From Lachnospiraceae bacterium (lineage in GTDB: Bacteria; Bacillota; Clostridia; Lachnospirales; Lachnospiraceae), in NCBI GenBank assembly GCA_902363825.1, contig CABJBK010000015.1, positions 3,629 through 67,628 on the forward strand: a DNA stretch of 64,000 nucleotides, read 5' to 3'. The first letter of the stretch is position 1; each line of letters begins with the position of its first letter. The notes below the pieces were generated by a model. The model saw only the letters and a list, made by a program, of their open reading frames with translations, did no database searches and was not told the origin of the DNA. Below, piece by piece: positions 1 to 9,799 of the stretch. The position numbers and the translations under genes were made by a program.

Positions 1-1
1 A

Positions 2-514
2 GTCCCATCCGGAGAACGTAGCAGTACGACCTATCTGTTTCATTTCAATGTAGAAAGAAAAACGTATTCCGAGGAAGCGCAGACTGCGGATATGGATCCG
101 ATCGTGCTTAGTTCCGGTTCGTATACCTGTATGGAAAAAGACGGAGCAGGGATTCTTACAGCCCGGGCGGACAGTGGAGAAGAACAAAAGTACCTGCTGG
201 ATGGAAAATATCTGATCGGACAGAGCTGTTTTTATAAAGGAATGATTCCGGATACGGATACGTTTGAAGCTGTCTGCACATACACGGAGGATACCGGTCT
301 TTACCATAAGATCATGTTTCATGAAGACGGAACCTACGACGAAAAAGTGGGAAGCGCCGCGGATATGGAAGATGAGGAAAAGCTGGCGGCCGCGCACGGC
401 AGTTACCGGCGGGATGGAGACAAGATCAGGCGTGAGGCGGATGATGGCAGCCGTTTGATCGATTTTTTGGTTTATAACGGGAAGATCACCAATTCTTATT
501 ATACAGCAGACTAG
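2..514 (+). CDS. Hypothetical protein, 5' end cut by the window
   Basis: The reading frame is open to the left edge, so the gene starts outside the window; the first in-frame ATG at 92 is probably internal. The visible 170 residues are acidic and rich in Tyr and Asp, without a membrane segment or a motif I recognise. Repeated short strands with Gly and Asp turns suggest a beta-rich fold, which is an inference from composition only. It ends 16 bp before the penicillin-binding protein gene and probably shares its transcript. No function is proposed. Confidence 0.7.
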   Translation, partial: VPSGERSSTTYLFHFNVERKTYSEEAQTADMDPIVLSSGSYTCMEKDGAGILTARADSGEEQKYLLDGKYLIGQSCFYKGMIPDTDTFEAVCTYTEDTGLYHKIMFHEDGTYDEKVGSAADMEDEEKLAAAHGSYRRDGDKIRREADDGSRLIDFLVYNGKITNSYYTAD

Positions 515-530
515 GGAGCGGAGTGAGGAT

Positions 531-2642
531 ATGGCTAAAAAGAGAAAGAAAAGAAAAAGAGAATCTTATCTGGAGCAGGTGATTTATGCGCATGAGAATG
601 GAGAGGACGCGTCCGGCGGATATGTATTCCGTCTGATCGGCGGGTTTATCCTTGATTTCTTCCAGACCGTCTGGATGATCATCAAGTGGCCGATCCTTGC
701 AGCCTGTGCGCTTGGGATCGCAGCCTGTGTGTTTGTATTTTTCAGATATGGAAAAGAGATCAATTCCTTCCGTGAGTTTGCGGATGAGTGCGTGGACAAC
801 AGCACGGAGGACACGTTTAAGATCTTTGAAACGACCTATATTTATGACAAAGACGAGACGATGATCGCAAAACTTTCGGAAAACGGCGATTCCAATTATC
901 TGGTATATGATGATATCCCAAAGGATGCGGTCAATGCGTTCGTAGCGGTGGAGGACCGGAATTTCTGGACCAATATGGGTGTGGATTTTAAGGGAATCGT
1001 GCGTGTCAGCATGGACTACCTGCTTTCAAACGGAGATGAGGTGGCAGGTGCGAGTACGATCACGCAGCAGCTGACAAGAACGGTATTTTTGAGCCGTGAG
1101 GTTTCGGTGGAACGTAAGATGAAAGAGATGATGATCGCGATCCGTCTTACCAAGAAATACACCAAGGAACAGATCATGGAGTATTACATAAATGACGCAT
1201 GCTTCAGCAACGGTATTTACGGTCTGGAAGCAGCATCCCAGGCATACTTCGGCGTAAGTGCCAAGGAGCTGGATCTTTCCCAGATCGCGTATCTGTGCGC
1301 GATACCGAACCGCCCGACCTACTATGATCCGTACGATCATCCGGAGCGGGCGTTGACGCGAAGAAACAAGATCCTTGATGATATGTGCAAAGAGGGGTAT
1401 ATCACCCAGGAAGCCTGCGATGCGGCAAAAACAGAGGAACTTACGGTGCGTACGGAAAAGCAGGCGGTCGGATTTTATAATTACGAGACGACCTATGCGC
1501 TTAACTGTGCGGCGGAATATCTGATGAAGCTGGACGGATTTGATTTCCGTTATGAATTTGACAGTCAGGAAGATTATGAGAATTATGAGCAGCTGTATGA
1601 GGAGCAGTATGAGCTTGAGAAGGCAAATCTGTACTCCGGCGGCTACAAAATCTATACGGCACTGGATACTACAAAGCAGGAGGCGTTACAGGAGATTCTG
1701 GATGATGAACTGTCGTTTGACCGGGAAGTGAATTCGGATTCCGAAATTTACGCGCTTCAGGGGGCAGTGACGGTGATCGATAATGACACCGGTAAAGTGG
1801 TAGCAATCATCGGTGGACGTTCGCAGGACAGCATTTCCTCGACCTACAGTTTAAACCGCGCGTTTCAGAGTTACCGTCAGCCGGGAAGTTCCATCAAACC
1901 GCTGATCGTGTACACACCTGCCATGATGCAGGATTATACGCCGGATTCCACGGTATATGACATTGATGTAAAGACAGCGCAGAAGAAAGGCGTGGATGTT
2001 TCAAGCCTGACCGGAGCGTCGATGAGTCTCCGCAGTGCGGTGGTAAACAGTAAGAATGGATGTGCATATCAGGTATTTAATGATATCGGACCAAAATATG
2101 GTCTGTCCTTTGCAACACAGATGGAATTTGACCGGATCGTTCCGGCGGATTATACGCTCTCAGCCGCACTCGGTGGTCTTACTTACGGTGTGACGACGGT
2201 GCAGATGGCAAGCGGATACGCGGCGCTGGTAAATGAGGGAGAATTCCGGACACCGACCTGTATTACATCGATCGTGGATGATAACGGGGATGAGCTTTAT
2301 AAGGAGGATAAGGCAGTTCCGGTTTACAGCAGCGACGCGGCGGCGGATATGATCGATATCATGAAAGGTGTTATCAAATCGGGAACCGCGGCAAGTATGA
2401 AGTGGTCTTCTTCCTCCTCGTTGGCAGCTGCAGGAAAGACCGGAACTACGAATGAGAGTAAAGATGGATGGTTCTGTGGAGTGACACCGTATTATACCAT
2501 TTCGGTATGGGTCGGTTATGATACGCCAAGAACGCTTGACAGTCTGCGCGGAGGTTCGTATCCGGCATCTATCTGGAAAGACGCAATGCTTGAAATGACA
2601 GATGGAATGGATGAAGATGTGGATTTCCCATATGCGGAATAA
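531..2642 (+). CDS. Class A penicillin-binding protein (transglycosylase/transpeptidase)
   Basis: Bifunctional peptidoglycan synthase of 703 residues: a GT51 domain polymerises glycan from lipid II and a penicillin-binding domain cross-links it. A basic cytoplasmic N-terminus (KKRKKRKR) precedes one membrane helix at about residues 45-70. GT51 motifs are visible: EDRNFW with the catalytic Glu, then GASTITQQLTR. The transpeptidase shows the three expected motifs: SSIK (nucleophile Ser), SKN and KTGTT. There is no long C-terminal extension. The ATG follows a GGAG-like ribosome binding site (agtgaggat). A bidirectional terminator follows the gene. The family call is firm; the paralogue (PBP1a-like or PBP2c/4-like) is not assignable. 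Confidence 0.96.
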   Translation: MAKKRKKRKRESYLEQVIYAHENGEDASGGYVFRLIGGFILDFFQTVWMIIKWPILAACALGIAACVFVFFRYGKEINSFREFADECVDNSTEDTFKIFETTYIYDKDETMIAKLSENGDSNYLVYDDIPKDAVNAFVAVEDRNFWTNMGVDFKGIVRVSMDYLLSNGDEVAGASTITQQLTRTVFLSREVSVERKMKEMMIAIRLTKKYTKEQIMEYYINDACFSNGIYGLEAASQAYFGVSAKELDLSQIAYLCAIPNRPTYYDPYDHPERALTRRNKILDDMCKEGYITQEACDAAKTEELTVRTEKQAVGFYNYETTYALNCAAEYLMKLDGFDFRYEFDSQEDYENYEQLYEEQYELEKANLYSGGYKIYTALDTTKQEALQEILDDELSFDREVNSDSEIYALQGAVTVIDNDTGKVVAIIGGRSQDSISSTYSLNRAFQSYRQPGSSIKPLIVYTPAMMQDYTPDSTVYDIDVKTAQKKGVDVSSLTGASMSLRSAVVNSKNGCAYQVFNDIGPKYGLSFATQMEFDRIVPADYTLSAALGGLTYGVTTVQMASGYAALVNEGEFRTPTCITSIVDDNGDELYKEDKAVPVYSSDAAADMIDIMKGVIKSGTAASMKWSSSSSLAAAGKTGTTNESKDGWFCGVTPYYTISVWVGYDTPRTLDSLRGGSYPASIWKDAMLEMTDGMDEDVDFPYAE

Positions 2643-2671
2643 AGGAAAAGAATAAATAGACAGAAATGAAT

Positions 2672-2714
2672 AAAAAAGAAAGTTCTGATTCGCAGGAGAC
2701 AGAACTTTCTTTTT
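2672..2714. terminator. Bidirectional intrinsic terminator
   Basis: The perfect 11-bp stem AGAAAGTTCTG / CAGAACTTTCT has a 12-nt loop and is flanked by an A-run on the left and a T-run on the right. It can therefore terminate both the rightward PBP transcript and the leftward fhs transcript, which converge here. Confidence 0.85.
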
Positions 2715-2738
2715 GCTATCGTAACAGGATAACACGGA

Positions 2739-4409
2739 TTAGAATAATCCGGTGATCTTGCCGTTTTTGTCAATATCGATATTGTTTGCGGCAGGAACTT
2801 TCGGCAGTCCCGGCATGGTCATGATCGCACCGGTGATGACAACGACAAAGCCGGCACCTGCATTGACATAGACATCCCTAACATTGATGTTGAAACCGGT
2901 CGGACGGCCAAGCTTTTTCTGATCGTCGGAGAAGGAATACTGCGTTTTTGCGATGCAGACCGGCAGATTTCCGAAACCGAGATCGGTCAGTTTCGCAAGC
3001 ATACGGTTTGCCGCCGGTGCGTAGGTGACATCGTCTGCACCGTAGATTTCGGTCGCGATGGTCTTGATCTTGTCCTTTAATGGCATTTCATCCGGGTAGA
3101 GCGGTTTGAAATTGCTTTCTTTTTCCTCTAAAGTCTTTAATACTTTTTCAGCGAGTGCCTTTCCGCCTTCGCCGCCTTTTGCCCATACTTCGGAGAGCGC
3201 GAACTCACAGCCTCTTTCTTCGCAGAAGTTTTTGATAAATTCATATTCTGCTTCGGTATCGGTGACAAAGGAGTTTAAGGTTACCACGATCGGCACACCG
3301 AATTTCTGCAGATTTTCGATGTGTTTTTCCAGGTTGCAGATACCTTTTTTGAGCGCATCCAGATTTTCCTCGGACAGATTTGCCTTGTCAACGCCACCGT
3401 TATATTTGAGCGCGCGGACAGTTGCAACTAAAACGACGGCATCCGGTTTTAAGTCTGCCATACGGCATTTGATATCCATGAATTTTTCCGCACCGAGATC
3501 TGCACCGAATCCGGCTTCGGTGATCACGATATCAGCAAGTTTTAATGCGGTTTTGGTCGCTTTTACACTGTTACATCCATGCGCAATGTTCGCGAAAGGT
3601 CCGCCGTGGACAAATGCGCCGGTGTGCTCTAAGGTCTGAACCAGGTTTGGCTTGATGGCGTCTTTTAAGAGAGCAGCCATTGCACCGACAGCCTGAAGAT
3701 CTTTGGCAGTGACCGGATCTCCGTTGTAATTGTAAGCGACGATGATACGTCCAAGACGTTCTTTTAAATCATCCATGTCAGTTGCAAGGCATAGGATCGC
3801 CATGATCTCGGATGCAACGGTGATGACGAAATGATCTTCACGCACGAAGCCGTCTGCTTTTGCGCCGAGTCCGACAACGATGTTGCGCAGCGCGCGGTCA
3901 TTCATGTCCATACATCTTTTCCATACGATCTGTCTGGTATCGATGTTAAGTGCGTTTCCCTGCTGGATGTGGTTGTCGAGCAGAGCAGCGAGCAGGTTGT
4001 TCGCGGATGTGATGGCATGGAAATCACCGGTAAAATGCAGATTCAAATCCTCCATCGGAACGACCTGGGCATAACCGCCGCCGGCAGCGCCGCCCTTGAT
4101 GCCGAAGCATGGTCCGAGAGAAGGCTCTCTTAATGCGAGCAGGGTTTTCTTTCCAAGTTTGGTCAGAGCATCACCCAGTCCGATGCTTGTTGTGGTTTTT
4201 CCTTCACCGGCAGGTGTCGGGTTGATCGCGGTCATTAAGACCAGCTTTCCGCTTTCATTCTTTTCGGCAGCCTGGCAAAATTCGTTGGAGAGTTTTGCTT
4301 TGTACTTTCCGTAAAGTTCAAGGTCATCTTCTGTGATGCCGTACTGTGCAGCGACATCTTTGATATGGAGCATTTCCGCTTCCTGTGCGATTTCGATATC
4401 TGTTTTCAT
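2739..4409 (-). CDS. fhs: Formate--tetrahydrofolate ligase
   Basis: ATP-dependent synthesis of 10-formyltetrahydrofolate from formate and THF, feeding purine and fMet synthesis (and the Wood-Ljungdahl methyl branch where present). The 556 residues match the usual family length. The P-loop region reads [18 protein letters not shown], and the family-typical segments [20 protein letters not shown], and the C-terminal [11 protein letters not shown] are present. I start it at 4409 (MKTDIEIAQ) rather than the upstream ATG at 4439, because an AAAGGA site precedes 4409 and the extra ten residues are not family-like. A riboswitch controls the gene. No other Wood-Ljungdahl genes lie beside it. Confidence 0.97.
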   Translation of the reverse strand: MKTDIEIAQEAEMLHIKDVAAQYGITEDDLELYGKYKAKLSNEFCQAAEKNESGKLVLMTAINPTPAGEGKTTTSIGLGDALTKLGKKTLLALREPSLGPCFGIKGGAAGGGYAQVVPMEDLNLHFTGDFHAITSANNLLAALLDNHIQQGNALNIDTRQIVWKRCMDMNDRALRNIVVGLGAKADGFVREDHFVITVASEIMAILCLATDMDDLKERLGRIIVAYNYNGDPVTAKDLQAVGAMAALLKDAIKPNLVQTLEHTGAFVHGGPFANIAHGCNSVKATKTALKLADIVITEAGFGADLGAEKFMDIKCRMADLKPDAVVLVATVRALKYNGGVDKANLSEENLDALKKGICNLEKHIENLQKFGVPIVVTLNSFVTDTEAEYEFIKNFCEERGCEFALSEVWAKGGEGGKALAEKVLKTLEEKESNFKPLYPDEMPLKDKIKTIATEIYGADDVTYAPAANRMLAKLTDLGFGNLPVCIAKTQYSFSDDQKKLGRPTGFNINVRDVYVNAGAGFVVVITGAIMTMPGLPKVPAANNIDIDKNGKITGLF

Positions 4410-4440
4410 CTTGGTACGTCCTTTCTTTTGCGTAATCATT

Positions 4441-4545
4441 AAAAAAGGGCAGCTTCATAAAATATGAAGTTGCCCAGACGGTCGGCTGTTATCATACCTG
4501 ACCACACAGTGTTATTTCACTTTTTCCCGTCAGTAATCAGGTACT
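4441..4545 (-). promoter_or_regulatory. ZTP (pfl) riboswitch with intrinsic terminator
   Basis: Read leftwards, the leader has a P1 stem TACCTGA (4537-4543) with TCAGGTA (4495-4501), an inner AGTG/CACT hairpin, and the conserved 3' block CAGCCGACCGTCTGGGC. The 5' sequence GACGG can pair with CCGTC in that block, giving the pseudoknot typical of the pfl motif. A strong hairpin (4447-4475) with a run of six U follows and serves as the expression platform. ZTP riboswitches are known upstream of fhs and purine genes and turn expression on when ZTP accumulates under folate shortage. Assignment rests on motif reading, not on a covariance search. Confidence 0.88.
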
Positions 4546-4550
4546 ATTTA

Positions 4551-4579
4551 CATTTATCATAAAGCGGGGCGTTTGTCAA
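4551..4579 (-). promoter_or_regulatory. Promoter of fhs/ZTP riboswitch
   Basis: On the minus strand TTGACA (4574-4579) is followed after 17 bp by TAAATG (4551-4556). The predicted transcript would begin close to 4544, just at the first base of riboswitch helix P1, which supports both calls. Confidence 0.65.
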
Positions 4580-4686
4580 CTGTTAAAAAGTTTTTCTGAA
4601 AAAAGCAGGCGGACGGTTAAGAATCGCTGTGGAATGACCGAAATAATATCTGTAAACATCATAAGAAAAAAGTGGGAGGTTATATT

Positions 4687-5379
4687 ATGCAGGTATCAAG
4701 CAGTTCCTATGCTTCATTATTAGATTACATCAACAGCCAGTCTGACGATACTTCATCCAAGGGCCTTGGAAAGGCAGGCGGGATCAGCTCGCTGTTACAG
4801 CAAAACTGCGTGGCATCCAATCCGGTTCTGACAAAGATGTCCCGTGAGGCGGAGAAGTCCGGAATATATAAATCTACAGTGACCAATACCGGATCCGTAT
4901 TAAAATATCTTGAGACACTGACCGATAAAAGTTCGGATTCTGTTTTTTCCAAAGCGGAAGCAGACGGAAATACCGACGAGGCAGTGACGAAGATCGGAAG
5001 CCTTGTGGTAAGTTATAATAAGATGATCTCGAATCTGTCGGAAGAGGGCGGAAAAACAAACAAAGCATATCTGAAGTCTCTGTTTTCCACATTGGAGAAT
5101 GCCAGCGGACAGTTAAAAAAGATCGGGATCACGGTAAAGAGCGATGGCACCTTAGAGACGGATTATGCCACACTCTGTGACGCGGATGTCGCGGATCTCA
5201 AAGAAGCGTTTGGAAGCGGATCTTCTCTGACACAGGCACTTACAAAGACGGTCGGAGAGGTAAACAGTGCTTCTGCAAAGAGTTCCCATCTGGCGCAGAT
5301 CTACAGCACGGCTTACAGCAACAGCGGAAGCTACAGCCAGTATGATTATATCAAACATCTGTATAATACTCTCGCATAG
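4687..5379 (+). CDS. Small FliD-like (flagellar cap C-terminal region-like) protein
   Basis: A 230-residue Ser/Thr/Lys-rich protein without signal peptide or membrane helix. The segment from about residue 105 (KIGSLVVSYNKMISNLSE) to about 175 (LKKIGITVKSDGTLETDY) resembles the C-terminal part of FliD, where a helical stretch precedes an LxxIGI-x-DGTL-LD pattern. The polymerising D1-D3 domains of a full FliD are absent and no flagellar genes are nearby. The start at 4687 is set by GGGAGG at 4673-4678; the GTG at 4672 lies within that site. It has its own terminator and looks monocistronic. It could be a stand-alone surface or export-related protein; the function is unknown. Confidence 0.75.
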   Translation: MQVSSSSYASLLDYINSQSDDTSSKGLGKAGGISSLLQQNCVASNPVLTKMSREAEKSGIYKSTVTNTGSVLKYLETLTDKSSDSVFSKAEADGNTDEAVTKIGSLVVSYNKMISNLSEEGGKTNKAYLKSLFSTLENASGQLKKIGITVKSDGTLETDYATLCDADVADLKEAFGSGSSLTQALTKTVGEVNSASAKSSHLAQIYSTAYSNSGSYSQYDYIKHLYNTLA

Positions 5380-5407
5380 CGGGAAAAATAACTGAAAAAC
5401 AGGCAAA

Positions 5408-5460
5408 AGGTGCAGCGTAAAAAGGCGTAGAAGCGTTCTTTTTAAGTTGCACTTTTTTTG
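5408..5460 (+). terminator. Intrinsic terminator after the FliD-like gene
   Basis: A long imperfect stem pairs GTGCAGCGTAAAAAG with the later CTTTTTAAGTTGCAC and is followed by a run of seven T. It overlaps the promoter of the next gene. Confidence 0.7.
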
Positions 5461-5474
5461 TAAAGTATTATAAT
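5447..5474 (+). promoter_or_regulatory. Promoter for the sulfatase/YfhO pair
   Basis: TTGCAC (5447-5452), a 16-bp spacer and a perfect TATAAT (5469-5474). Transcription would begin near 5481, which excludes the ATG at 5473 as the start of the following gene and fits a start at 5524. Confidence 0.6.
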
Positions 5475-5523
5475 GAGGAAAGACTGCGTAATGCAGAAAA
5501 ATGAAGTAGTAAGAGGATGCACG

Positions 5524-7296
5524 ATGAAAAAGAAAACAGGCAGTGTGATCCGGGCTGTGGGGATGTTTTTGTGCCCGGTCACGATGTATTATCTGATGGA
5601 AGCGTTTCATATGAATGCGTTTGTTATGACGAGATGGAGAGCGCAGCTTTTAAATATTGTATTTTTTGAACTTTTGATGCTGGTGTTATTTCTGGTGACC
5701 GGAAGACTTCGGATCGCGCTGATCGCGGAAACGGTACTGGCACTTGCCGCAGGGCTTGCCAATTACTATGTGCTCTCGTTCCGCTCCAATCCGATCGTCC
5801 CATGGGATATTTTCTCCATCCGGACTGCGGCGAGCGTGGCAGGAGAATATGATTATGCGCTTGGGGCGCGTCAGGTGCTTACGCTGCTCGGATTTGCGGC
5901 GCTGATCGCGGCAGAGTTCTTTTTTATGCGTATTGTGATAGACAAAAAGAAAGTCTATAAGCGGATCGCGGGAGCAGCCGGTGTGGCGTGTCTGCTTGTC
6001 GGTTTTACGAGAATGCTCTGGAGTGACGCGATGGTAAACCGGTTTCATTTATATCCGTTTTTGTTTACGCCTGCCTATATGAGCCAGGCGGATGGCTTTG
6101 CGGTCACATTTCTGATGGATTTAAAGTATCTGACGGTGGATAAGCCGGAAGGCTATGATGCCGCGGATGCGAAAGAGACATTAAAGTCCTATGAAACAGA
6201 GGAAAAGGACGCAGAGGAAGGGGAGCTGCCGAATGTGATCGTCATCATGGACGAGGCATTTTCAGATCCGGCGGTGCTTGGAGACATGCAGACAAATGAA
6301 GATTATATGCCGTTTATCCACAGCCTGCAGCAGGGGGCGGATCATACGGTGACTGGTTATCTGAATGTGTCTGTCAAGGGCGGAAATACGGCCAATACCG
6401 AGTTTGAGTTCCTGACCGGAAATACCATGGCGTTTCTGCCATCGGGCAGTATCCCGTATCAGCAGTATATCAACGGGGAGATCCCGTCACTTGTTTCCTA
6501 TCTCGACGGGCTTGGATACGATACCTATGCCATGCATCCGTACTATGCGACCGGATGGAACCGGGATAAAATTTATCCGGATCTCGGATTTTCGCACGCG
6601 TATTTTATCGATGCGTTTACGGCACCGTCCTATGTGCGCAAATATGTGGATGACGCGTCGTGCATGAAAAAGATCATAGATATCTATGAAAGCAAACAGA
6701 AAGGACAGCCGATGTTTCTGTTTAATGTGACCATGCAAAATCACAGTCCCTATACCGAGGCGTATCCGAATCTGACCCAGGATATTTCCTTAGACGGGGT
6801 AAACGCGTTTGCGCTTTCGCAGTATCTGTCACTGATCAAAAAAAGTGATGCGGCACTCGAAGAACTCGTAAACTATTTTGCCATGGCAGAGGAACCGACC
6901 GTGATCGTGTTCTTCGGAGATCATCAGCCGACGGATTCCGTGGTACAGCCAGTTCTTGCGTTAAATGGCATGAGTTATGATACCCTGAGCAAGGATGAGG
7001 AGGCAAAGCGCTATGAGGTGCCTTATGTGATCTGGGCAAATTATGACATCAAAGAAGGGCAGAATGAAGACACAAGCGCCAACTTCCTCGCAGCAAAGGT
7101 TTTAAAAACAGCGGGAATCCCTCTGCCAGATTATGAAAATTATCTGCTTGATCTGAGTGAAAAGCTGCCGGTCATTTCGGCGGAACGCATTGTGGATGCG
7201 GATGGAAATGAACAGACACTTAAGACGTCAGAGGAACTTAAGGAATATCAGAAACTGCAGTATTATCGGCTGTTTGACGCTGGAAAAGGAGAATAG
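5524..7296 (+). CDS. LTA synthase family membrane sulfatase
   Basis: A 590-residue protein with about five N-terminal membrane helices (to about residue 200) and an extracellular alkaline-phosphatase-superfamily domain. Motifs match the LtaS/phosphoglycerol transferase family: NVIVIMDEAFSDP (metal-binding Glu), GGNTANTEFEFLTGN with the Thr nucleophile region, MHPY, QNHSPY and FFGDHQP (metal-binding Asp-His). Such enzymes move glycerol phosphate or other phospho-groups from lipid to a polymer or glycan on the cell surface. The start at 5524 follows AAGAGGATG and is the only one consistent with the promoter. It lies 5 bp before the YfhO-type gene, so the two are probably cotranscribed. The donor and acceptor are not deducible. 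Confidence 0.9.
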   Translation: MKKKTGSVIRAVGMFLCPVTMYYLMEAFHMNAFVMTRWRAQLLNIVFFELLMLVLFLVTGRLRIALIAETVLALAAGLANYYVLSFRSNPIVPWDIFSIRTAASVAGEYDYALGARQVLTLLGFAALIAAEFFFMRIVIDKKKVYKRIAGAAGVACLLVGFTRMLWSDAMVNRFHLYPFLFTPAYMSQADGFAVTFLMDLKYLTVDKPEGYDAADAKETLKSYETEEKDAEEGELPNVIVIMDEAFSDPAVLGDMQTNEDYMPFIHSLQQGADHTVTGYLNVSVKGGNTANTEFEFLTGNTMAFLPSGSIPYQQYINGEIPSLVSYLDGLGYDTYAMHPYYATGWNRDKIYPDLGFSHAYFIDAFTAPSYVRKYVDDASCMKKIIDIYESKQKGQPMFLFNVTMQNHSPYTEAYPNLTQDISLDGVNAFALSQYLSLIKKSDAALEELVNYFAMAEEPTVIVFFGDHQPTDSVVQPVLALNGMSYDTLSKDEEAKRYEVPYVIWANYDIKEGQNEDTSANFLAAKVLKTAGIPLPDYENYLLDLSEKLPVISAERIVDADGNEQTLKTSEELKEYQKLQYYRLFDAGKGE

Positions 7297-7301
7297 GTCG
7301 G

Positions 7302-9788
7302 ATGAAACAGTGGATTGACAAACAGATACACGCAAAATATACGCCGTATGTGCTGGCGTTTTTGATCCCGTTTTTGGTCATGGCAGCCGTGTGTGCCGGT
7401 CATGGGATTTACCCGTTTGGGGAGAACAGCTTTTTGCATATCGATATGTATCATCAGTACGCTCCGTTTTTTATGGAGTTCCAGCGCAAGCTGAAAGCAC
7501 ATGAAAGCCTGATGTTTTCCTGGAATCTGGGGCTTGGCTCTGATTTTGTGGCAACGTTTGCTTATTATCTCGCAAGTCCGGTCAACTGGCTGGTAGTCTT
7601 TTGCAGTAAGCAGCACCTGATCGAATTTATGACGGTACTTGTGCTGCTAAAGATTGCCTGCTCCGGTTTGTTTTTCGCGATCTATCTCGGACGGCATTTT
7701 AAGGACAACAGCTATCTGGTGACGTTGGTATCCATGTTTTACGCGCTTTCCGCATACATTTCCGCTTACAGCTGGAATATCATGTGGTTAGACTGTATCA
7801 TGCTCGCGCCGCTCATCATTCTGGGGATGGAGCGTCTGGTCTTCGAGAAAAAGGGTGGAATGTACGGGATCCTGCTTGCTGTTTCGATTTTATCCAATTA
7901 TTATATTTCCATTATGATCTGCATATTTTTAGTGCTGTATTTTGTTGTCATGCAGATCGAGCAAAAGAAGCTGGATGTAAAGAGCTGCGCGCGCTTTTTC
8001 TTTTATTCGCTGCTTGCGGGAGGAATGGGGGCGGTGTTACTGATCCCCGAAGCGATCGCGCTTGGATACAGCGGTTCCGGCGGCTTTCATTTTCCGGAAG
8101 ACTTTTCCTGGTATTTTTCGGTTTTTGATGAGCTGGCAAGACACTGCATGGGAGTTACGGTCTATACGGGCAACGATCACTGGCCGAATCTGTACTGCGG
8201 TGTGGCGGTACTGCTCCTTTTGGTGTTATACCTGTTAAACCGGGAGATCCCGCTTAAAAAGAAGCTGATCCGCATGTTGGCGCTGATCTTCTTTTTGCTT
8301 GCTTTCGCGAATAACTGGCTGGATTTTATCTGGCACGGCATGCATTTCCCGGACAGTCTGCCGGGGCGTCAGTCCTTTTTGTATATGTTTGTCCTTCTGA
8401 CCATGGCGTTTGAGGAACTGCGCAGATTAAAAGGAAACCGGATCTGGCATGTGGTCGTGGCAGCAGTGGCATGTGGGGCATTTTTCGTCGGCTGTGCGCT
8501 TTTTGTGGATCATGAAATGGTATCCATGGACGCGATCCTGATGACGGCAGTGTTCTTACTGGCGTATACCCTGTTACTGGCGATCGCGCGTATGGCGGGA
8601 GCATATCGGAAAATCTGCTTTTGCATGGCGTTCTTTCTTGCGGTTGCGGAAACCGGGGTCAACATGGATCTGACCGGGGTAGTTACGACAAACCGTACCC
8701 AGTACACGGCACACTGGGAGGATTATGAGGCGTTAAACGCCAAAGCGGCAGAGCAGACCGACGGATTTTACCGGATTGAAAAATGGGACCGGATGACCAA
8801 AAATGAGTCGAGCCTGACCGGATACCGCTCAGCTTCGCTGTTTTCCTCGCTTATGAATTACAGTGCCGGAACGTTTTACCGGGAACTCGGTATGGAGGGC
8901 GGAAAAAACTATTACTGCTATAATGGTGCGACGCCGTTATTGTCTGCCATGCTGTCGGTAAAATATATGTTTACGACAAGTGCCAGTGAGGAAAGCCCGC
9001 TTCGGAAGCTTGCCGGAGAGAGTGGCGGGATATATATGTATGAAAATAATTATGTACTGCCGCTTGGTTTTACCGTGCCGGAAAATCTTGAGGATGGATG
9101 GGACTTTACGGAAGGAACGGCGGTTCTTGCGCAGAATGTCCTTGCGCGCAGACTGGGGGCAGGTGAAGATCTCCTGGATGCGATCCCGGTTGAGAAGACG
9201 GACGGGGAGACAGTGATCACGGTCACAGAGGACAGCTATGTTTATGCAAGCTATGGAAGCCGCATGGCAAACACGATCACGGCGGACATCGGCGGAAAGC
9301 GCAAAACGTTTACAAAATGCAGCCATGTGTATCTTTTAGATCTCGGCTGGTGCAAGGCAGGAACTGAAATAAAGCTCACCTGCCCGGATGTGTCGGATCT
9401 GATGATCCAGGCATATAAACTGAATTTTGACAGTTTAAATGCGGCATACGATACATTAAACGCCCAGACCATGACGCTGGATGAGATGTCAGACCGGTGC
9501 GTCAAAGGACATATCGATATGCAGACTGCCGGGAAACTGGTGTTTTCCATTCCGTGCGAGGATGGCTGGACGCTGTTTGTAGACGGAAAAGAGACGGATA
9601 AGGAACAGTTTTTAAACAGCCTGATCGGTGTGACATTGGAGGCGGGCAGCCACGAGATCGAGCTGCGCTATGAGACGCCGGGACTGAAAGAGGGAGCGAT
9701 GATCTCTGGCTTTGCGGCGGCGGTCTTTGGCGCGGTGACGATCGTTCTATATTTAAAAGAGAAAAAAAGAAAAAAGAACTCGTGCTGA
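7302..9788 (+). CDS. YfhO family polytopic membrane protein (GT-C fold)
   Basis: An 828-residue protein with more than ten predicted membrane helices in residues 15-430, an extracellular beta-rich region, one C-terminal helix and a basic tail. The early loop motif HIDMYHQYAPF carries the acidic residue typical of GT-C glycosyltransferases that use polyprenyl-phosphate sugars; YfhO in Bacillus is implicated in lipoteichoic acid glycosylation. Adjacency to an LTA-synthase-type enzyme supports a job in decorating a surface polymer, an inference from context. The first ATG, with GGAGAATAGG upstream, is accepted. Confidence 0.85.
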   Translation: MKQWIDKQIHAKYTPYVLAFLIPFLVMAAVCAGHGIYPFGENSFLHIDMYHQYAPFFMEFQRKLKAHESLMFSWNLGLGSDFVATFAYYLASPVNWLVVFCSKQHLIEFMTVLVLLKIACSGLFFAIYLGRHFKDNSYLVTLVSMFYALSAYISAYSWNIMWLDCIMLAPLIILGMERLVFEKKGGMYGILLAVSILSNYYISIMICIFLVLYFVVMQIEQKKLDVKSCARFFFYSLLAGGMGAVLLIPEAIALGYSGSGGFHFPEDFSWYFSVFDELARHCMGVTVYTGNDHWPNLYCGVAVLLLLVLYLLNREIPLKKKLIRMLALIFFLLAFANNWLDFIWHGMHFPDSLPGRQSFLYMFVLLTMAFEELRRLKGNRIWHVVVAAVACGAFFVGCALFVDHEMVSMDAILMTAVFLLAYTLLLAIARMAGAYRKICFCMAFFLAVAETGVNMDLTGVVTTNRTQYTAHWEDYEALNAKAAEQTDGFYRIEKWDRMTKNESSLTGYRSASLFSSLMNYSAGTFYRELGMEGGKNYYCYNGATPLLSAMLSVKYMFTTSASEESPLRKLAGESGGIYMYENNYVLPLGFTVPENLEDGWDFTEGTAVLAQNVLARRLGAGEDLLDAIPVEKTDGETVITVTEDSYVYASYGSRMANTITADIGGKRKTFTKCSHVYLLDLGWCKAGTEIKLTCPDVSDLMIQAYKLNFDSLNAAYDTLNAQTMTLDEMSDRCVKGHIDMQTAGKLVFSIPCEDGWTLFVDGKETDKEQFLNSLIGVTLEAGSHEIELRYETPGLKEGAMISGFAAAVFGAVTIVLYLKEKKRKKNSC

Positions 9789-9799
9789 CAGCGGATGTA

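Noticed and set aside
2160..2735. Antisense frame of 191 codons over the PBP gene
   Set aside because: No domain, no ribosome binding site, and it runs through the terminator between PBP and fhs.
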